NCBI GenBank assembly: GCA_013397795.1
Contig: VZTJ01001775.1
Location: 186,001-250,000 of the forward strand
DNA length: 64,000 nucleotides
Origin: Orthonyx spaldingii
Lineage: Eukaryota > Chordata > Aves > Passeriformes > Orthonychidae
Direction: 5' to 3'
The notes below the pieces were generated by a model, which was not told the DNA's origin, did no database searches, and saw nothing but the letters and a program-made list of their open reading frames with translations. Below, one piece after another: positions 62,618 to 64,000 of this stretch (position 1 is its first letter; each line of letters begins with the position of its first letter). A program made the translations under genes and the position numbers.

Positions 62618-64000
62618 GTATGGATGGGACACTTTTTTTTCCACATGCTATGGATAATGCTGTTGTGTAAACATTTTACATGTGATAAGGGTGTAGTGTT
62701 TTGCTGGTAATCCTACAATATTCTTGTGGGGAACGCCAACATGCATGGATAGACTTTATTGAAAGCAGGACAATAGGATTTGACTGTGTCACCACTGGCT
62801 TCTGTCTTGTACAGTTTCCTTATAGTCCAGAATAAAAGCACTCAAGTAGTCTTGGTTACTATGATTAACAATGCTTAACTTGTCTGTGTATCCTGAAAGT
62901 CATTAGTGAGATGAACAGAGCCATTATCACAGGCTTCCCACTGTGAGAGTACTAATTCTTAAGTAAAAGAGCCAGAGCTTCGCTCAGAATTAACAGGAAT
63001 ATAGAACTACATTAGTCTAGTTCATGTGATGCTTTGCCTTGTGCAGCAGGGAAATCACTTAATTGCAATGATGATTATGGGGCCTGTGAATGACATGTCT
63101 GGTCCTCCTAGGACCTTCTAAACCTAACTTGTGGGAGGGATTCTGATCCTTCTGTGATAGGTTCCTCCCATGCAGAAATCCTGTGTGCAGGGTTAGTCTG
63201 TCTGAGGGGAATCTATATGTAAGCAATACTGGAAACAAGATACTTATAAATACTAAGCTGAAATTTATGCAGCTTCATAAACAATCTGAAATTAGGTATT
63301 TATCATTTATCAGCTTGTCTTTATAATGATTTTATAATAGTCACTATGATGACCTGATGAGCCCAGACTTCAAAGCTAGAAATTTCTTATACTCATTCCT
63401 GCCTGCCCTCCTGGAGAACCTGTTGGCAGCTTGGGACCTACTACAGGTGGAACTCAGAAGCCCCTTGTTGGAGCATGTTACTACTTCAGTAACAGCTATA
63501 GGACCTTCTTCTAAGTGTGTTTTGTTAGTTTATCAGCATTCTGACCAATAATTGTACTGGTTTCAGTGAAATTGTAGATTAAGTACAAAAGCCTTTTGTA
63601 TGTACTCTGGAGTCTATTCCCTCATTTCACCATGGGGTGCTGCTTGCCAGCCTCTAAGATCAGCCAGGCTTTAGACAGCTTTTGATTTGCTGCTGGTTGT
63701 TTTTGACATAAATTTGTCTAGCTCAGAAGTAAGGATTTCTGCAGCTCTGGTCTGCTGCAGCTGTACTCCTGGTTAAAATTGATAATTCATGAAATGGCCC
63801 TTTCCACAGCTGCATGTCTAAACCCCTTGATTAGGAGAGGGTGGTGCTCAGGTGTAAATAGTGAGATCTGTTCAAAGGATTCTCTGCTTGAGCCAATGGT
63901 GGTGGCTGAAGAGGGGCACTTGTCCTACTCTAGACATTTACACAGCTGCTGTATGCCTGACACAAGTGTTCCAAAGCAGTGTAAAACTCACCACCATCGC
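62618..64000 (+). other. DAB2: DAB2 intron 5 (partial, runs off the window)
   Basis: At least 1,383 bases following the GTATGG donor. I looked for the next PTB exon, whose product should begin with an acidic/Leu-Val-rich strand and a helix, and found no match. The frame at 63,357-63,551 does not resemble DAB2. Confidence 0.8.

Noticed and set aside
1..64000. CRISPR arrays, bacterial operons, phage or plasmid features
   Set aside because: The sequence is vertebrate nuclear DNA. No spaced direct-repeat array or prokaryotic gene organisation is present.

Overview
The window looks like a bird genome, in a gene-poor stretch that ends inside the 5' part of one recognisable gene. Three things support this. 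There are two 3' fragments of CR1 LINEs, the typical avian retroposon. Interspersed repeats are sparse. Spliced exons at the right edge encode the N-terminus of Disabled-2 (DAB2), the clathrin and endocytosis adaptor. In birds DAB2 is known to lie on the Z chromosome, so a Z-linked contig is likely, but the sequence alone does not prove this.

Layout: positions 1 to about 47,900 hold no protein-coding gene that I can support. This is mostly A+T-rich intergenic DNA upstream of DAB2. It contains a probable ERV LTR (about 4,080-4,800) directly followed by a CR1 fragment on the + strand (4,848-5,460), and a second CR1 fragment on the - strand (about 9,458-9,720). It also holds a T/G-rich tandem array (7,135-7,380), a 57-base poly-A run (13,504-13,560) and a retroviral solo-type LTR (about 31,640-32,070). 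A 16-base N gap sits inside a poly-A run (32,898-32,913). Two perfect palindromic elements and a 26-bp tandem duplication are also present.

Positions about 47,930-48,790 form a CpG island that should be the DAB2 promoter and non-coding first exon. On the + strand it changes from C-rich to G-rich at about 48,060-48,430. It carries an A/T-rich TATA-like element at 48,247, a good splice donor at 48,328 and a second clear TATAAA at 48,773. Intron 1 then runs about 11.5 kb. Coding exons follow at 59,973-60,066, 61,301-61,440, 62,083-62,181 and 62,486-62,617. All have GT/AG boundaries and join in frame into 155 residues, which is the lysine-rich N-terminus plus roughly three quarters of the PTB domain. 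The rest of the gene lies to the right of the window.

I found no clear sign of a novel biological system. The most useful leads are the architecture of the DAB2 promoter and 5' leader (short uORFs, competing TATA elements), the LTRs that still carry promoter-like motifs, and a few unexplained palindromes.
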